Assembly (NCBI RefSeq): GCF_024585165.1
Contig: NZ_CP029008.1
Coordinates: 3,038,001-3,102,000, forward strand
Direction of reading: 5' to 3'
Source: Bradyrhizobium sp. WBOS07
GTDB taxonomy: Bacteria > Pseudomonadota > Alphaproteobacteria > Rhizobiales > Xanthobacteraceae
Length of the DNA stretch: 64,000 bases
Shown here: piece after piece, positions 1 through 9,093 of the stretch
Layout: every line of letters starts with the position of its first letter
How positions within the stretch are numbered: position 1 is the first letter of the stretch
Notes under the pieces: model-generated
The model's database searches: none
Told to the model about the DNA's origin: nothing
The model's input: only the letters and a program-made list of their open reading frames with translations
Translations under genes and position numbers: made by a program

Positions 1-2
1 CC

Positions 3-689
3 GGCACCATCTCGGGCATCGTCGGCACCGGCTCGTCGATCATGCTGATGCCGGTGCTGGTCTATGCCTATGGGCCGAAGGAGGCCGTGCCGATCATGGC
101 GGTGGCGTCCGTGATGGCGAACTTCTCGCGCATCCTGGCCTGGTGGCGCGAGGTCGATTGGCGGGCCTGCGCGGCCTATTCGGTCACGGGCATTCCGGCC
201 GCGGCGCTCGGCGCGCGGACGCTGCTGGCGCTGCCCTCGCACGCCGTCGATCTCGCCATCGGCGTGTTCCTGATCGCGATGGTGCCGGTGCGGCACTTTC
301 TGGCGCGGCACGACCTCAAGGCCAATCTCTGGCATCTGGCGCTCGGCGGCGCGATCATCGGCTATCTCACCGGCATCGTGGTCTCGACCGGCCCGCTCAG
401 CGTGCCGCTGTTCCTGTTCTATGGCCTGTCCAAAGGCGCCTTCCTCGCCACCGAAGCCGCTGCCTCGCTCGGCCTCTATTTCGCGAAGTCGGTGACCTTC
501 GAACGTTTCGGCGCGCTGACCGGCGAGGTCTTCATGAAGGGCCTGATCGCGGGCGCCTCGCTGATGTCGGGCGCCTTTCTCGCCAAGCGCTTCGTGCTGC
601 ACCTAAAGCCGGACATGTTCCGCCTGCTGATGGACGCGATCATGATCGCGGCCGGGCTCTCCATGCTGTGGAACGCGACGCAGACCTAG
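3..689 (+). CDS. TauE/SafE family sulfite/organosulfur exporter, 5' end outside window
   Basis: The reading frame is open from the first bases of the window, so the true start lies upstream and only the C-terminal 228 residues are visible. The protein is a string of hydrophobic membrane segments with short polar loops. The glycine-rich opening GTISGIVGTGSSIM is typical of the repeated half of TauE/SafE (DUF81) permeases, which export sulfite, sulfoacetate or related anions across the inner membrane. Substrate cannot be deduced. It ends 11 bases before the convergent GGDEF-EAL gene, so it probably closes its own transcription unit. An internal ATG at 42 would remove the conserved glycine-rich segment and is unlikely to be the start. 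Confidence 0.8.
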   Translation, partial: GTISGIVGTGSSIMLMPVLVYAYGPKEAVPIMAVASVMANFSRILAWWREVDWRACAAYSVTGIPAAALGARTLLALPSHAVDLAIGVFLIAMVPVRHFLARHDLKANLWHLALGGAIIGYLTGIVVSTGPLSVPLFLFYGLSKGAFLATEAAASLGLYFAKSVTFERFGALTGEVFMKGLIAGASLMSGAFLAKRFVLHLKPDMFRLLMDAIMIAAGLSMLWNATQT

Positions 690-699
690 CCAGCTGCGC

Positions 700-2766
700 T
701 CAGGCGGCGAATTCGGGCGCGATCGAGGGGCTGTGGGCGAGGACGCGGCTCTCGACCGCCGGCTGCGTCTGGAGCCATCGCAGCACGGCGTCGAGCGGCT
801 GCGGCCGCTGATAGAAATAGCCCTGCCCGAACCTCACCCCCATCTCGCGCATGGCCGCGGCCTGCTCGGCGCGCTCGATGCCCTCGGCGACCAGCGTGAG
901 CCCCAGGGTGCCGGCAAGCGATGCGATCACGCCGACGATGGCCTTGTCTTCGGCGCTATCGGGAATCTCGCTGATGAAGGCCTTGTCGATCTTGACCCTG
1001 TCGAGCGGGAAGCGCCTGAGATGCGCGAGCGAGCTGTAGCCGGTGCCGAAATCGTCGAGCGCGATGGCGGCACCCAAGCGGCGCAGCCGATGCAGCGTCT
1101 CGGCCGCGCTGGCGATGTTGTTGATCAGCGAGCCCTCGGTGATCTCGAGCTCCAGCAGCGAGGGCGCAACATCGAAGCGTGCGCAGGTCGCGCGCAGCGC
1201 GGCGGCGAGCGAATGGTCGGCGAGCTCGGACGGCGGCAGATTGATCGCGATCCGGATCTGGGGCCTGCCGGCGGCGGCCAGCCGTTGCAGTGCCCAGCAG
1301 GCATCCGTCAGCACGTAGCGGGTCAGCCGCCCATTGTTGCCGCTGCGCTCGATCAGCGGCAGGAATTCGGCCGGACCGATCACGCCATGGTCGGGATGAC
1401 GCCAGCGGATCAGGGCTTCCAGGCCGACGACCTCGTGGGTTTCGAGGTCGACCTGGCTCTGGTACCAGACCTCGAACTGTCCCTCGGCAAAGCCGGCGGG
1501 AATGGCGAGCTCGAGATCCCTGCGGCGGCGGTAGTCGCGCTGAAGCGCTTCGTCCAGCACGGCGACCGTACCCGGCGCCTTGCTCTTGGCATGATAGAGC
1601 GCGATGTCGGCCAGCGTCGGCAGATGCGACAGCTCCGGATCGTCGGCGCGGCGCACGGCGAGGCCGATGCTGGCGCGCGGCACCACCTGCTTGTCGTGGA
1701 GCCGGATCGGCTCGGAGATGGCGGCCAGCACCTGCTGTGCGAATGCGTGCGCCGATGCCTCGTCGCTCACCTCGGGGCGGATGACGACGAATTCGTCGCC
1801 GCCGAGCCGGGCGACCCAATCCTCCGCTTCGACCGCGCTCCGAAGACGCTCGGAAATCTGAACCAGGAGCCTGTCGCCGGCCTCATGGCCGAAAGTGTCG
1901 TTGATGCCCTTGAAGTCGTCGAGATCGATGAAGCAGAACGCGACCAGCGCGTCCGCCCTGCCGCGATGGCGGCTCGCGACGGCCAGGCGCTCGGTCAGGG
2001 AGCGCCGGTTGGGCAGCCCGGTGAGCGGATCGTGCGCGGCCATGTGTCCGAGCCGGTCGAGCGCGCCTGACGTCGTATGTTGCATGGCGTTGAAGGCACG
2101 CGCGAGCTGGCCGAATTCGTTCGAGGATGTGACGTCCGCCGGATAGGCCCGGCCATCCTGCTTGCTGCGCTGGATCGCCGACATCATGGCGACGAGCGGC
2201 CTGCCGATGAAGATGTTGGCGGAGATCCGCATGGCGATCAGCGTCGCAAAGGTCGCGAGCAAGCCCACGATAAGCAGCAGCACCAGCCGGCTGCCGGCGT
2301 CCGCGTAAAGCGCCGCATTGGAATAGGCGATCGCGATGCGGCCGGCTTCGGCGGCCATGTTGCCGTTGCTGTAATGGATCGGACGCGAGACCTCCGCGAC
2401 CGCCTGGCGTTCGGGGCGCGCCGCCACGCGGGCAATCGCCGCGCCCGTATCGTCATAGACGGCCGCCGCCGCGATGGTCTCGTCGAGCATGATCTCGTTC
2501 AGCACGGCCGTGACCTGATCGTAGCGCATCTTCCAGAGCGGCTCGGCGATCAGCTCGGCCCGGCTCTCGGCGAGGCGGGCCATGCGGGCGTCGAGTTGCC
2601 TGACCTGCGACCAGAAGCTCGAAGCCTCGACGCCGGCGGAGGCGAGCAATTGCACCAGCAGCAGCACGGGCACGGTGGCCCAGATCATGGCGCGAACGAC
2701 CGAGCGCAAGCGCGGTGCGGCCTGGTCGCTGCGTTCGGGACCGGTCATCGCCTCATCCTTGCGCAT
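700..2766 (-). CDS. membrane GGDEF-EAL cyclic-di-GMP signalling protein with periplasmic sensor region
   Basis: 688 residues. A first membrane segment (about 26-45) is followed by a periplasmic stretch of about 110 residues, a second membrane segment (about 160-182), a HAMP-like linker, a GGDEF domain with the intact motif at 322-326, and an EAL domain with EAL at 450-452 and a later DDFGTGYSSL loop. Both catalytic signatures look intact, so the protein could make or degrade c-di-GMP. The product-inhibition I-site, normally RxxD five residues before GGDEF, reads ExxD here. The start ATG overlaps the stop of the upstream binding-protein gene by one base (TGATG), so the two are translationally coupled. 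An alternative start is the second Met at 2748. The frame stays open upstream across the binding-protein gene, but that extension is a shadow. Confidence 0.9.
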   Translation of the reverse strand: MRKDEAMTGPERSDQAAPRLRSVVRAMIWATVPVLLLVQLLASAGVEASSFWSQVRQLDARMARLAESRAELIAEPLWKMRYDQVTAVLNEIMLDETIAAAAVYDDTGAAIARVAARPERQAVAEVSRPIHYSNGNMAAEAGRIAIAYSNAALYADAGSRLVLLLIVGLLATFATLIAMRISANIFIGRPLVAMMSAIQRSKQDGRAYPADVTSSNEFGQLARAFNAMQHTTSGALDRLGHMAAHDPLTGLPNRRSLTERLAVASRHRGRADALVAFCFIDLDDFKGINDTFGHEAGDRLLVQISERLRSAVEAEDWVARLGGDEFVVIRPEVSDEASAHAFAQQVLAAISEPIRLHDKQVVPRASIGLAVRRADDPELSHLPTLADIALYHAKSKAPGTVAVLDEALQRDYRRRRDLELAIPAGFAEGQFEVWYQSQVDLETHEVVGLEALIRWRHPDHGVIGPAEFLPLIERSGNNGRLTRYVLTDACWALQRLAAAGRPQIRIAINLPPSELADHSLAAALRATCARFDVAPSLLELEITEGSLINNIASAAETLHRLRRLGAAIALDDFGTGYSSLAHLRRFPLDRVKIDKAFISEIPDSAEDKAIVGVIASLAGTLGLTLVAEGIERAEQAAAMREMGVRFGQGYFYQRPQPLDAVLRWLQTQPAVESRVLAHSPSIAPEFAA

Positions 2767-3914
2767 CAGTCGGCGGCGCCTTCGGGAAGCGGCAGGGACG
2801 AAATCAGCGCATCGAGGGAGAAGTCGTAATGACCGCATCGTCCCGGCTTCGCCCGGAAGCGCGCGAAGTCGATCCGGTCGAACGCACGTGTCTTGATGAG
2901 GTCGCCGACCGAGCCGAGATTCTGCCGGGTGATCGCCGACGTCTTGACCTCGACCCGGGGCGAGACGCCTGCGAAATCGCAGTCGTCGGCATAGTCGCGC
3001 AGCAGGACGATCGACCAGCCGCCGAGCAGGAAATGCCCGCCGTCGCTCAGCAGCAGGCGGCCCGCCCTGATCTCGCGCAGCGCATCCTCCGACCAGTTGA
3101 GGCCAACCAGCTGGATGTCGCGGCCGGGCACGAGGCCGGCGGCGACCACCGCGCGCAGCGCGCCGAGCGCCATCGGATCGTTTCCGGCCCAGATGCCGGC
3201 GGGGCGGATCTCCTTGCGCGCGGCCCAGCCCAGATAATTCGCGGTGACCCGCTCGGCCTCCGACTGCGTCCAGTTGGCGAACAGCAGCCGGTCCACCACG
3301 ACGTCGGGAGCGGCATCCACCGCCAGCTTGAGACCTGTGTTGCGCGCGATCGAGGCGGGCGTGATCTCGTCGCCGCCGATGCCGAGAATATGGATCTTGC
3401 CGTCCGCGCTCTGCCATTTCTCGGCACGCGCCGCCGCGATCAGGGCGCCCGCCATCCGCGCGCCCGCGGTCTGGAGATCGGTCGTGATGTCGCCGAGCCA
3501 AGTCTTGAGCTTCTGCCGCGGCGGCCCAAGGCGCGCCGCATCCTCGCCGATCAGCGTGTTCGAGAGCAGCAGCGTCTTGACGCCCGCAGCTTCGGCCGCC
3601 TCCAGGATTGGAACGGCGGCGGATTCCTCGTTTGACAGGATGAGGAAATCGGGCTTGTCGCGACGTGCCAGCACGCCGAGTCCGAGCTCCTGCATGGTGC
3701 GATAATTGCGTTCGCTGGTCAGCACCTCGACATGGGCGTCGAGCTTGCGCCCGGCAGCCTGCATGCTCTGCCCGACCATGTCCCAGAACACCTCGCCGGA
3801 CTTGCCGGGATTGACGAAGACGATCTCGAGCGGCTTGGCAAGGCTGGGGCTGGCGGAGGCGAAAACGCCACAGGCCATGCCCGCAGCGAGCAATATTCGC
3901 AGAAATCTCGTCAT
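2766..3914 (-). CDS. periplasmic sugar-binding-type protein (LuxP/Peripla_BP_4-like), partner of GGDEF-EAL
   Basis: 382 residues starting at the ATG at 3914, which gives a clean signal peptide (TRFLRILLAAGMACG followed by an Ala-X-Ala site near residue 25); the longer frame upstream adds non-signal residues. The mature part begins LEIVFVNPGKSGEVFW, like periplasmic binding proteins of the ribose/LuxP class. It has the alternating alpha/beta pattern and the motif AGIWAGNDPMALGALRAV characteristic of that fold. No ABC permease or ATPase lies nearby. Instead it is followed with a one-base overlap by a membrane GGDEF-EAL protein, so I infer that it is a ligand sensor feeding the cyclase/phosphodiesterase, as LuxP does for LuxQ, rather than a transporter component. 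Ligand unknown. Confidence 0.78.
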   Translation of the reverse strand: MTRFLRILLAAGMACGVFASASPSLAKPLEIVFVNPGKSGEVFWDMVGQSMQAAGRKLDAHVEVLTSERNYRTMQELGLGVLARRDKPDFLILSNEESAAVPILEAAEAAGVKTLLLSNTLIGEDAARLGPPRQKLKTWLGDITTDLQTAGARMAGALIAAARAEKWQSADGKIHILGIGGDEITPASIARNTGLKLAVDAAPDVVVDRLLFANWTQSEAERVTANYLGWAARKEIRPAGIWAGNDPMALGALRAVVAAGLVPGRDIQLVGLNWSEDALREIRAGRLLLSDGGHFLLGGWSIVLLRDYADDCDFAGVSPRVEVKTSAITRQNLGSVGDLIKTRAFDRIDFARFRAKPGRCGHYDFSLDALISSLPLPEGAAD

Positions 3915-4108
3915 TGTCTCGTCGCCGCCCCCCGATGGTTCCGAAATTGGACCCGCGTCCGCTAACACTTCGCAAAATCCACCCAGTCACAGCGGTACAG
4001 GGCTAATGAAAGTATAACTGGCGTGCCGGGCCGAGATCATCGAAGCGCCGGCGATCACCCCGCCATTCCGTGCTATCAGCAAGCCGAAACCTCGACTCAA
4101 CCGGTGCC

Positions 4109-5554
4109 ATGGCCAAGAACACGCTTTCCTTCGTCTGCCAGAACTGCGGCGCGGCCTATAACCGCTGGCAGGGCAAGTGCGAGTCCTGCGGCGAATGGAA
4201 TACGCTCGCGGAGGAAGACACCAGCGGCAGCGTGCCGGTCTCGATCCGCTCCAGGCGCAAGGGGCGAACGTTCGCGCTGGAGAGCCTTTCCGGCAAGAGC
4301 CCGGATGCGCCGCGCCTGTCCTCAGGCATGGCGGAGCTCGACCGCGTCACCGGCGGCGGCTTCGTCCGCGGCTCGGTGCTGCTGGTCGGCGGCGATCCCG
4401 GAATTGGCAAATCGACGCTGCTGACGCAGGCGACCAGCCTGTTGGCGCGCGCCGGCCACCGCGTCGTCTACATCTCCGGCGAAGAGGCGGTCGCGCAGGT
4501 GCGGCTGCGCGCCGAACGGCTCGGGCTCTCGGACGCGCCGGTGCAGCTCGCGGCCGAGACCTCGGTCGAGGACATCGTCTCGACGCTGTCGGAGGGCGCG
4601 GTACCCCGGCTGATCGTGATCGATTCGATCCAGACCATGTGGACCGATACGGTGGAATCGGCGCCCGGTACGGTGACCCAGGTGCGGGCTTCGGCGCAGG
4701 CGCTGATCCGGTTTGCCAAGAAAACCGGCGCCGCCATCATCCTGGTCGGCCACGTCACCAAGGACGGCCAGATCGCCGGCCCCCGCGTGGTCGAGCACAT
4801 GGTCGATGCCGTGATGTCGTTCGAGGGCGAGGGCTCGCAGCAATTCCGCATCCTGCGCGCGGTGAAGAACCGCTTCGGCCCGACCGACGAGATCGGGGTG
4901 TTCGAGATGACGGGCCTCGGCCTGCGCGAGGTCACCAACCCATCCGAGCTGTTCCTGTCCGAGCGCGATCTCGGCACACCCGGCACCGCAGTCTTTGCGG
5001 GCATCGAGGGCACGCGGCCCGTTCTGGTAGAATTGCAGGCGCTGGTGGCGCCGACCTCGCTCGGCACGCCCAGGCGCGCGGTGGTCGGCTGGGATCCGAG
5101 CCGGCTCTCGATGGTGCTGGCGGTGCTGGAGGCGCATTGCGGGGTCAAGCTGTCCGGCCACGACGTCTACCTGAACGTCGCCGGCGGCCTGCGCATCCAC
5201 GAGCCGGCAGCGGACCTCGCCGCGGCGGCGGCGTTGGTGTCGTCCCTGGTTAACGCGCAATTGCCGACCGATGCGGTCTATTTCGGCGAGATCTCGCTGT
5301 CCGGCGTGGTGCGCCCGGTGGCGCAGACCCCGGCCCGGCTGAAGGAAGCCGCCAAACTCGGCTTTCAGCGCGCCATGCTGCCCGAATCGGCACGCGGCGA
5401 GAGCAGCGGCGATGCCGGATTGTCGCTGAACGCGATCAACAGCCTGACGACTTTGGTGGCCGAGATCGCGGCTCGCGGCTCCCGCCGCGGCGAATCGAGC
5501 GCGCCGGCCGAGAAAAATGCCACACCGGCAAGATTCCGCCGCGGAGAGGGCTAG
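4109..5554 (+). CDS. radA: DNA repair/recombination ATPase RadA (Sms)
   Basis: 481 residues with the complete RadA architecture: an N-terminal zinc finger (Cys 10, 13, 24, 27), a RecA-like ATPase with Walker A GDPGIGKST at 95-103, the RadA-specific KNRFG motif at 253-257, and a C-terminal Lon-protease-like domain (about 300-460). RadA is a branch-migration helicase that works with RecA at recombination intermediates. The start is set at ATG 4109 because the zinc finger begins at once; a frame open from 4070 adds 13 unrelated residues. A stable hairpin overlaps and follows the stop codon. The next genes, cvpA and purF, run in the same direction, as is common in this group. Confidence 0.97.
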   Translation: MAKNTLSFVCQNCGAAYNRWQGKCESCGEWNTLAEEDTSGSVPVSIRSRRKGRTFALESLSGKSPDAPRLSSGMAELDRVTGGGFVRGSVLLVGGDPGIGKSTLLTQATSLLARAGHRVVYISGEEAVAQVRLRAERLGLSDAPVQLAAETSVEDIVSTLSEGAVPRLIVIDSIQTMWTDTVESAPGTVTQVRASAQALIRFAKKTGAAIILVGHVTKDGQIAGPRVVEHMVDAVMSFEGEGSQQFRILRAVKNRFGPTDEIGVFEMTGLGLREVTNPSELFLSERDLGTPGTAVFAGIEGTRPVLVELQALVAPTSLGTPRRAVVGWDPSRLSMVLAVLEAHCGVKLSGHDVYLNVAGGLRIHEPAADLAAAAALVSSLVNAQLPTDAVYFGEISLSGVVRPVAQTPARLKEAAKLGFQRAMLPESARGESSGDAGLSLNAINSLTTLVAEIAARGSRRGESSAPAEKNATPARFRRGEG

Positions 5555-5581
5555 GCGGAGGTGACGCCGAAGGCCTCCGCC
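5554..5581 (+). terminator. hairpin after radA, possible terminator
   Basis: An 8-bp perfect inverted repeat, GGCGGAGG (5554-5561) and CCTCCGCC (5574-5581), with a 12-base loop, begins on the last base of the radA stop codon. No run of T follows, so it may slow or protect the transcript end rather than act as a classical intrinsic terminator. Confidence 0.4.
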
Positions 5582-5721
5582 GCTATACAGCCGTCACAAA
5601 AGCAGCATGGGATTGCGTGGTTGCGGCCTTGCCGGGAACGCCGTCTGCCCCTCTTTTAAGGCAGCGGCCAAGCACCGATTCGCCAGAGCACCTTTGAAGT
5701 ACGAGCGGACCAGACCAGCCG

Positions 5722-6351
5722 ATGCCAGTAACCATCCTCGACCTGATCCTGCTCGGTGTGATGCTGATTTCGGGCCTGCTCGCCATGGTCCGCGGTTTCA
5801 TGCGCGAAATCCTGTCGATCGCGGCCTGGGGCGCGGCGGCGATCGTGACGCTCTATTCGTTCTCGAAGCTGCTGCCGACCGCCAAGACCTATTTCAACAA
5901 CGACACGGTGGCGAGCGTGGTCGTGGTCGCGGGCGTGTTCATCGGCACCCTCGTCGTGGTCTCCGTGATCACGGTGCGGATCTCCGACATGATCCTGGAT
6001 TCGCGCATCGGCGCGCTGGATCGCACTCTCGGCTTCCTGTTTGGCCTCGCTCGCGGCCTTTTGATCGTCGTGGTCGCGTTTCTGTTCTTCACCTGGCTGG
6101 TGCCGGACAAGCAGCGTCCGGACTGGGTCACGGGCGCCAAGTCCCGCGTGGTGCTGCAGGGAACCGGCGATTGGCTGATGGCCCTCTTGCCTGACGACCC
6201 CGAGAACACCATCTTGAAGAGATTCAAGAAAAACAAACCAGATGATGATCAAGCTGATTCCGAGCAGCAGCCTTCGGGCAGTGGCGACGGATACAGTAAA
6301 CCTGCTCGTGACAGTTTGAAGAAACTGATCGAGAAACCTGCGGCGCGTTGA
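5722..6351 (+). CDS. cvpA: CvpA family membrane protein
   Basis: 209 residues. The first about 140 contain four hydrophobic segments with the CvpA family opening (DLILLGVMLISGLLAMVRGF then REILSIAAWG). The last about 60 residues are polar and charged, with many Lys, Asp and Gln. CvpA proteins are inner-membrane proteins first noticed for colicin V production. Their common position directly before purF is repeated here: the TGA stop at 6349-6351 is 27 bases from the purF ATG. The molecular role of the family is not settled; links to envelope stress are known in enterics. Cotranscription with purF is likely. Confidence 0.92.
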   Translation: MPVTILDLILLGVMLISGLLAMVRGFMREILSIAAWGAAAIVTLYSFSKLLPTAKTYFNNDTVASVVVVAGVFIGTLVVVSVITVRISDMILDSRIGALDRTLGFLFGLARGLLIVVVAFLFFTWLVPDKQRPDWVTGAKSRVVLQGTGDWLMALLPDDPENTILKRFKKNKPDDDQADSEQQPSGSGDGYSKPARDSLKKLIEKPAAR

Positions 6352-6378
6352 TTGCCCTTAAAGAGAGGCGCGGACGAG

Positions 6379-7902
6379 ATGCGACACCCTGACCAGGACG
6401 CCCAATTCGATCTCGATCCACACGCCGGCCCCGGTCCGGCCGCGCTCGAGGTTCAGGACGATCTGGAGGGGGATACGCTGCGCGAGGAATGCGGCGTCTT
6501 CGGCATCTACGGTCACCCCGACGCCGCCGCCATCACCGCGCTCGGCTTGCATGCGCTTCAGCACCGCGGCCAGGAGGCCGCCGGCATCGTCTCCTACGAC
6601 GGCGGCCGTTTTCACAGTGAACGCCGGCTCGGCCTCGTCGGCGACACCTTCTCCCGCCGCGAAGTGATCGACCGCCTGCCCGGCAACATGGCGGTCGGCC
6701 ACGTCCGCTATTCCACCACCGGCGCCACCATCCTGCGCAACGTGCAGCCGCTGTTTGCCGAGCTCAATGCCGGCGGCCTCGCCGTCGCCCACAACGGCAA
6801 CCTCACCAACGGCCTGACGCTGCGCCGCGAGCTCGTCCGAAGCGGCGCCATGATGCAGTCGACCACCGACACCGAGGTGATCCTGCACCTGGTCGCGCGC
6901 TCCCGGCGCAGCCGCTTCATCGAGCGCTACATCGACGCGCTGCGCGAGATCGAGGGCGCCTATGCGCTGGTCTCGCTCACCAACAAGAAGCTGGTCGGCG
7001 CGCGCGATCCGCGCGGCATCCGCCCGCTCGTGCTCGGCGAGCTCGACGGCTGCCCGATCCTGACCTCGGAGACCTGCGCGCTCGACATCATCGGCGCGCG
7101 CTTCATTCGCGACATCGAGCCGGGCGAGGTCATCGTATTCGACGAGAACGGCCAGGACATCCACAAGCCGTTCCCGCCGATGGCGCCGCGTCCCTGCATC
7201 TTCGAGTACATCTATTTCTCCCGGCCGGATTCCATCGTGCACGGCCGCTCGGTCTACGAGGTCCGCAAGGCCTTCGGGGCCCAGCTCGCGCGCGAGAGCC
7301 ACGTGCCGATCGACGTCGTCGTGCCGGTGCCGGATTCCGGCGTGCCGGCCGCGGTCGGCTACAGCCAGCATTCCGGCGTGCCGTTCGAGCTCGGCATCAT
7401 CCGCAACCATTATGTCGGCCGCACCTTCATCCAGCCGACGCAGGCGATCCGCGAATCCGGCGTGCGCATGAAGCATTCGGCCAACCGCGCCGCGATCGAG
7501 GGCAAGCGCATCATCCTGATCGACGACTCCTTGGTGCGCGGCACCACCTCGAAGAAGATCGTGCGCATGATGCGCGATGCCGGCGCCAAGGAAGTGCACT
7601 TCCGCCTCGCCTCGCCCCCGATCCTCTATCCCGATTATTACGGCATCGACCTGCCCGACCGCGGCGGCCTTCTGGCGGCGACGCATTCGCTGGAGGAGAT
7701 GCGCGAGATCATCGGCGCCGACTCGCTGGCCTTCCTGTCGATCGACGGCATGTACCGCGCCATGGGCGAGCCCGGCCGCGACCCCGCCAATCCGAAATTC
7801 TCGGATCATTGCTTTACCGGGGCGTATCCGACCCACCTCACCGACCAGACCCAGACCGAGCAGCAGCCGCGGCAGCTGTCGCTGCTGGCGGAGGCGAGCT
7901 GA
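6379..7902 (+). CDS. purF: amidophosphoribosyltransferase
   Basis: 507 residues. PurF catalyses the first committed step of purine synthesis, converting PRPP and glutamine to 5-phosphoribosylamine. A propeptide of about 37 residues precedes the nucleophile Cys 38 (in REECGVFGIYG), implying autocatalytic removal. The class II glutaminase domain follows (HVRYSTTG, HNGNLTN), then the phosphoribosyltransferase domain with the PRPP loop IILIDDSLVRGTTS. The start is ATG 6379 with a purine-rich AAGAGAGG upstream; a TTG at 6352, right after the cvpA stop, is in frame but less likely. A palindromic repeat lies downstream. Confidence 0.97.
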   Translation: MRHPDQDAQFDLDPHAGPGPAALEVQDDLEGDTLREECGVFGIYGHPDAAAITALGLHALQHRGQEAAGIVSYDGGRFHSERRLGLVGDTFSRREVIDRLPGNMAVGHVRYSTTGATILRNVQPLFAELNAGGLAVAHNGNLTNGLTLRRELVRSGAMMQSTTDTEVILHLVARSRRSRFIERYIDALREIEGAYALVSLTNKKLVGARDPRGIRPLVLGELDGCPILTSETCALDIIGARFIRDIEPGEVIVFDENGQDIHKPFPPMAPRPCIFEYIYFSRPDSIVHGRSVYEVRKAFGAQLARESHVPIDVVVPVPDSGVPAAVGYSQHSGVPFELGIIRNHYVGRTFIQPTQAIRESGVRMKHSANRAAIEGKRIILIDDSLVRGTTSKKIVRMMRDAGAKEVHFRLASPPILYPDYYGIDLPDRGGLLAATHSLEEMREIIGADSLAFLSIDGMYRAMGEPGRDPANPKFSDHCFTGAYPTHLTDQTQTEQQPRQLSLLAEAS

Positions 7903-7944
7903 CGGCGGGGCGTCCGCGCGAGCCCGTCAGGGGCTGCTCTTTTT

Positions 7945-8068
7945 CGTCATGGCCGGGCTTGTCCCGGCCATCCACGTCTGTAATACCCGCCGCAAAGAAC
8001 GTGGATGCCCGGGAAGTAGGCGAGCGGAAGCGACGCCGTCCTTCAGACGGCTACGCCCGGGCATGACG
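7945..8068. repeat. palindromic intergenic element (CGTCATGGCCGGGC type)
   Basis: The element opens with CGTCATGGCCGGGCTTGTCC, itself a hairpin (GGCCGGG/CCCGGCC), and closes with the near-complementary CGCCCGGGCATGACG. Between them is a degenerate internal inverted repeat. A half copy is at 10351-10380 and a related, diverged element at 17739-17844. Such elements are scattered between genes in Bradyrhizobium-like genomes. This one lies between purF and the SDR gene, about 14 bases before the SDR start, so it is probably transcribed into that leader. Confidence 0.7.
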
Positions 8069-8081
8069 GAAGTATTCGACG

Positions 8082-8822
8082 ATGACAAAACCCCTCGCTG
8101 ACCGCATCGCTCTCGTCACCGGCGCCTCGCGCGGCATCGGCTATGCCACGGCCCTCGCGCTCGCCAAGGCCGGCGCGCATATCGTCGCCACCGCGCGCAC
8201 GCAGGGCGGGCTGGAAGAGCTCGACGACGAGATCCGCAAGCTCGGCGGCAGTGCCACCTTGGTGCCGCTCAACCTCACCGATTTCGACGGCATCGCCCGG
8301 CTCGGCGCCGGCCTGCACGAGCGCTACGGCAAGCTCGACATCCTCGTCGGCAATGCCGGCGTGCTCGGCCCCTCCTCGCCGATCGGCCATATCGAGCTGA
8401 AGAGCTTCACCGACGTGATGGCCATCAACGTCTCCGCCAACTTCCAGCTGATCCGCTGCATGGAGCCACTGCTGAGGCAGTCCGACGCCGGCCGCGCCGT
8501 GTTCATCACCTCGGGCGCCGCCAACAAGGCGACCGCCTATGTCAGCCCCTACGCCGCCTCCAAGGCCGCGCTGGAGACGCTGGCGCGCGCCTGGGCGCAG
8601 GAGACCGCGAACACCAAGCTGCGCGTCAACCTGTTCAACCCCGGCCCGGTCCGCACCCGCATGCGCGCCACGCTGATGCCGGGCGAAGACCCGGCGACGC
8701 TCGACACCCCCGAGCAGGTCGCCGAGTTCATCGTGCCGATGTGCGCGCCCGACTGGACCGAGACCGGCAAGTTCTACGACTACAAGACCCGCACGCTGAT
8801 GAGCTTCCGCGCGCCGGCCTGA
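8082..8822 (+). CDS. SDR family NAD(P)-dependent oxidoreductase
   Basis: 246 residues with a classical short-chain dehydrogenase fold. The cofactor motif TGASRGIGYA is at about residues 14-23, NAG is in the fourth strand, and a catalytic Ser/Tyr/Lys set follows (ITSGAAN, then YAASKAAL). The absence of an acidic residue after the second strand together with arginines there (ATARTQGG) hints at NADP(H) preference; this is an inference. The substrate is unknown. It is separated from purF by a palindromic element and followed immediately by a gene fragment of the NHL/SMP-30 type, so no operon context helps. Confidence 0.88.
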   Translation: MTKPLADRIALVTGASRGIGYATALALAKAGAHIVATARTQGGLEELDDEIRKLGGSATLVPLNLTDFDGIARLGAGLHERYGKLDILVGNAGVLGPSSPIGHIELKSFTDVMAINVSANFQLIRCMEPLLRQSDAGRAVFITSGAANKATAYVSPYAASKAALETLARAWAQETANTKLRVNLFNPGPVRTRMRATLMPGEDPATLDTPEQVAEFIVPMCAPDWTETGKFYDYKTRTLMSFRAPA

Positions 8823-8926
8823 TTGACGCCATGGCGGTCGACGCCAAGGGTAACGCCTATACCGCCGAGGTCGACACCGGAACGCGCATCCGGAAGTTCA
8901 GGCTGACATCGGACACGCTGAAATAG
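8823..8926 (+). pseudogene. remnant of an NHL-repeat/beta-propeller protein C-terminus
   Basis: Directly after the SDR stop the sequence encodes AMAVDAKGNAYTAEVDTGTR followed by IRKFRL, then a stop at 8924-8926. This is a single NHL-type propeller blade of the form seen at the end of SMP-30/peptidyl-hydroxyglycine-lyase-like proteins. Nothing upstream in any frame continues the propeller, because the preceding bases are the intact SDR gene. I read it as the surviving 3' end of a lost gene. A 32-residue peptide from the ATG at 8831 is possible but unlikely. Confidence 0.55.
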
Positions 8927-9093
8927 CGTCTCAACGCATTTTGCCCAAAAGTTAACCGAGTGATGACGCTACGACGCAGCGTCATCCGGCTTTAGGTGCA
9001 TTGCCGCCGGGCGTCGGACAGGCTAGAGCCATCGGAAGGACCAAGACTCCCGCAAGAGAGCCGTCCGCATATTTGACAATGGAGGAAGCTTTT

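Noticed and set aside
2767..3990. Continuous minus-strand frame giving a 1096-residue extension of the GGDEF-EAL protein
   Set aside because: The extension is an arginine-rich shadow of the binding-protein gene in another frame; the TGATG overlap marks the real start at 2766.
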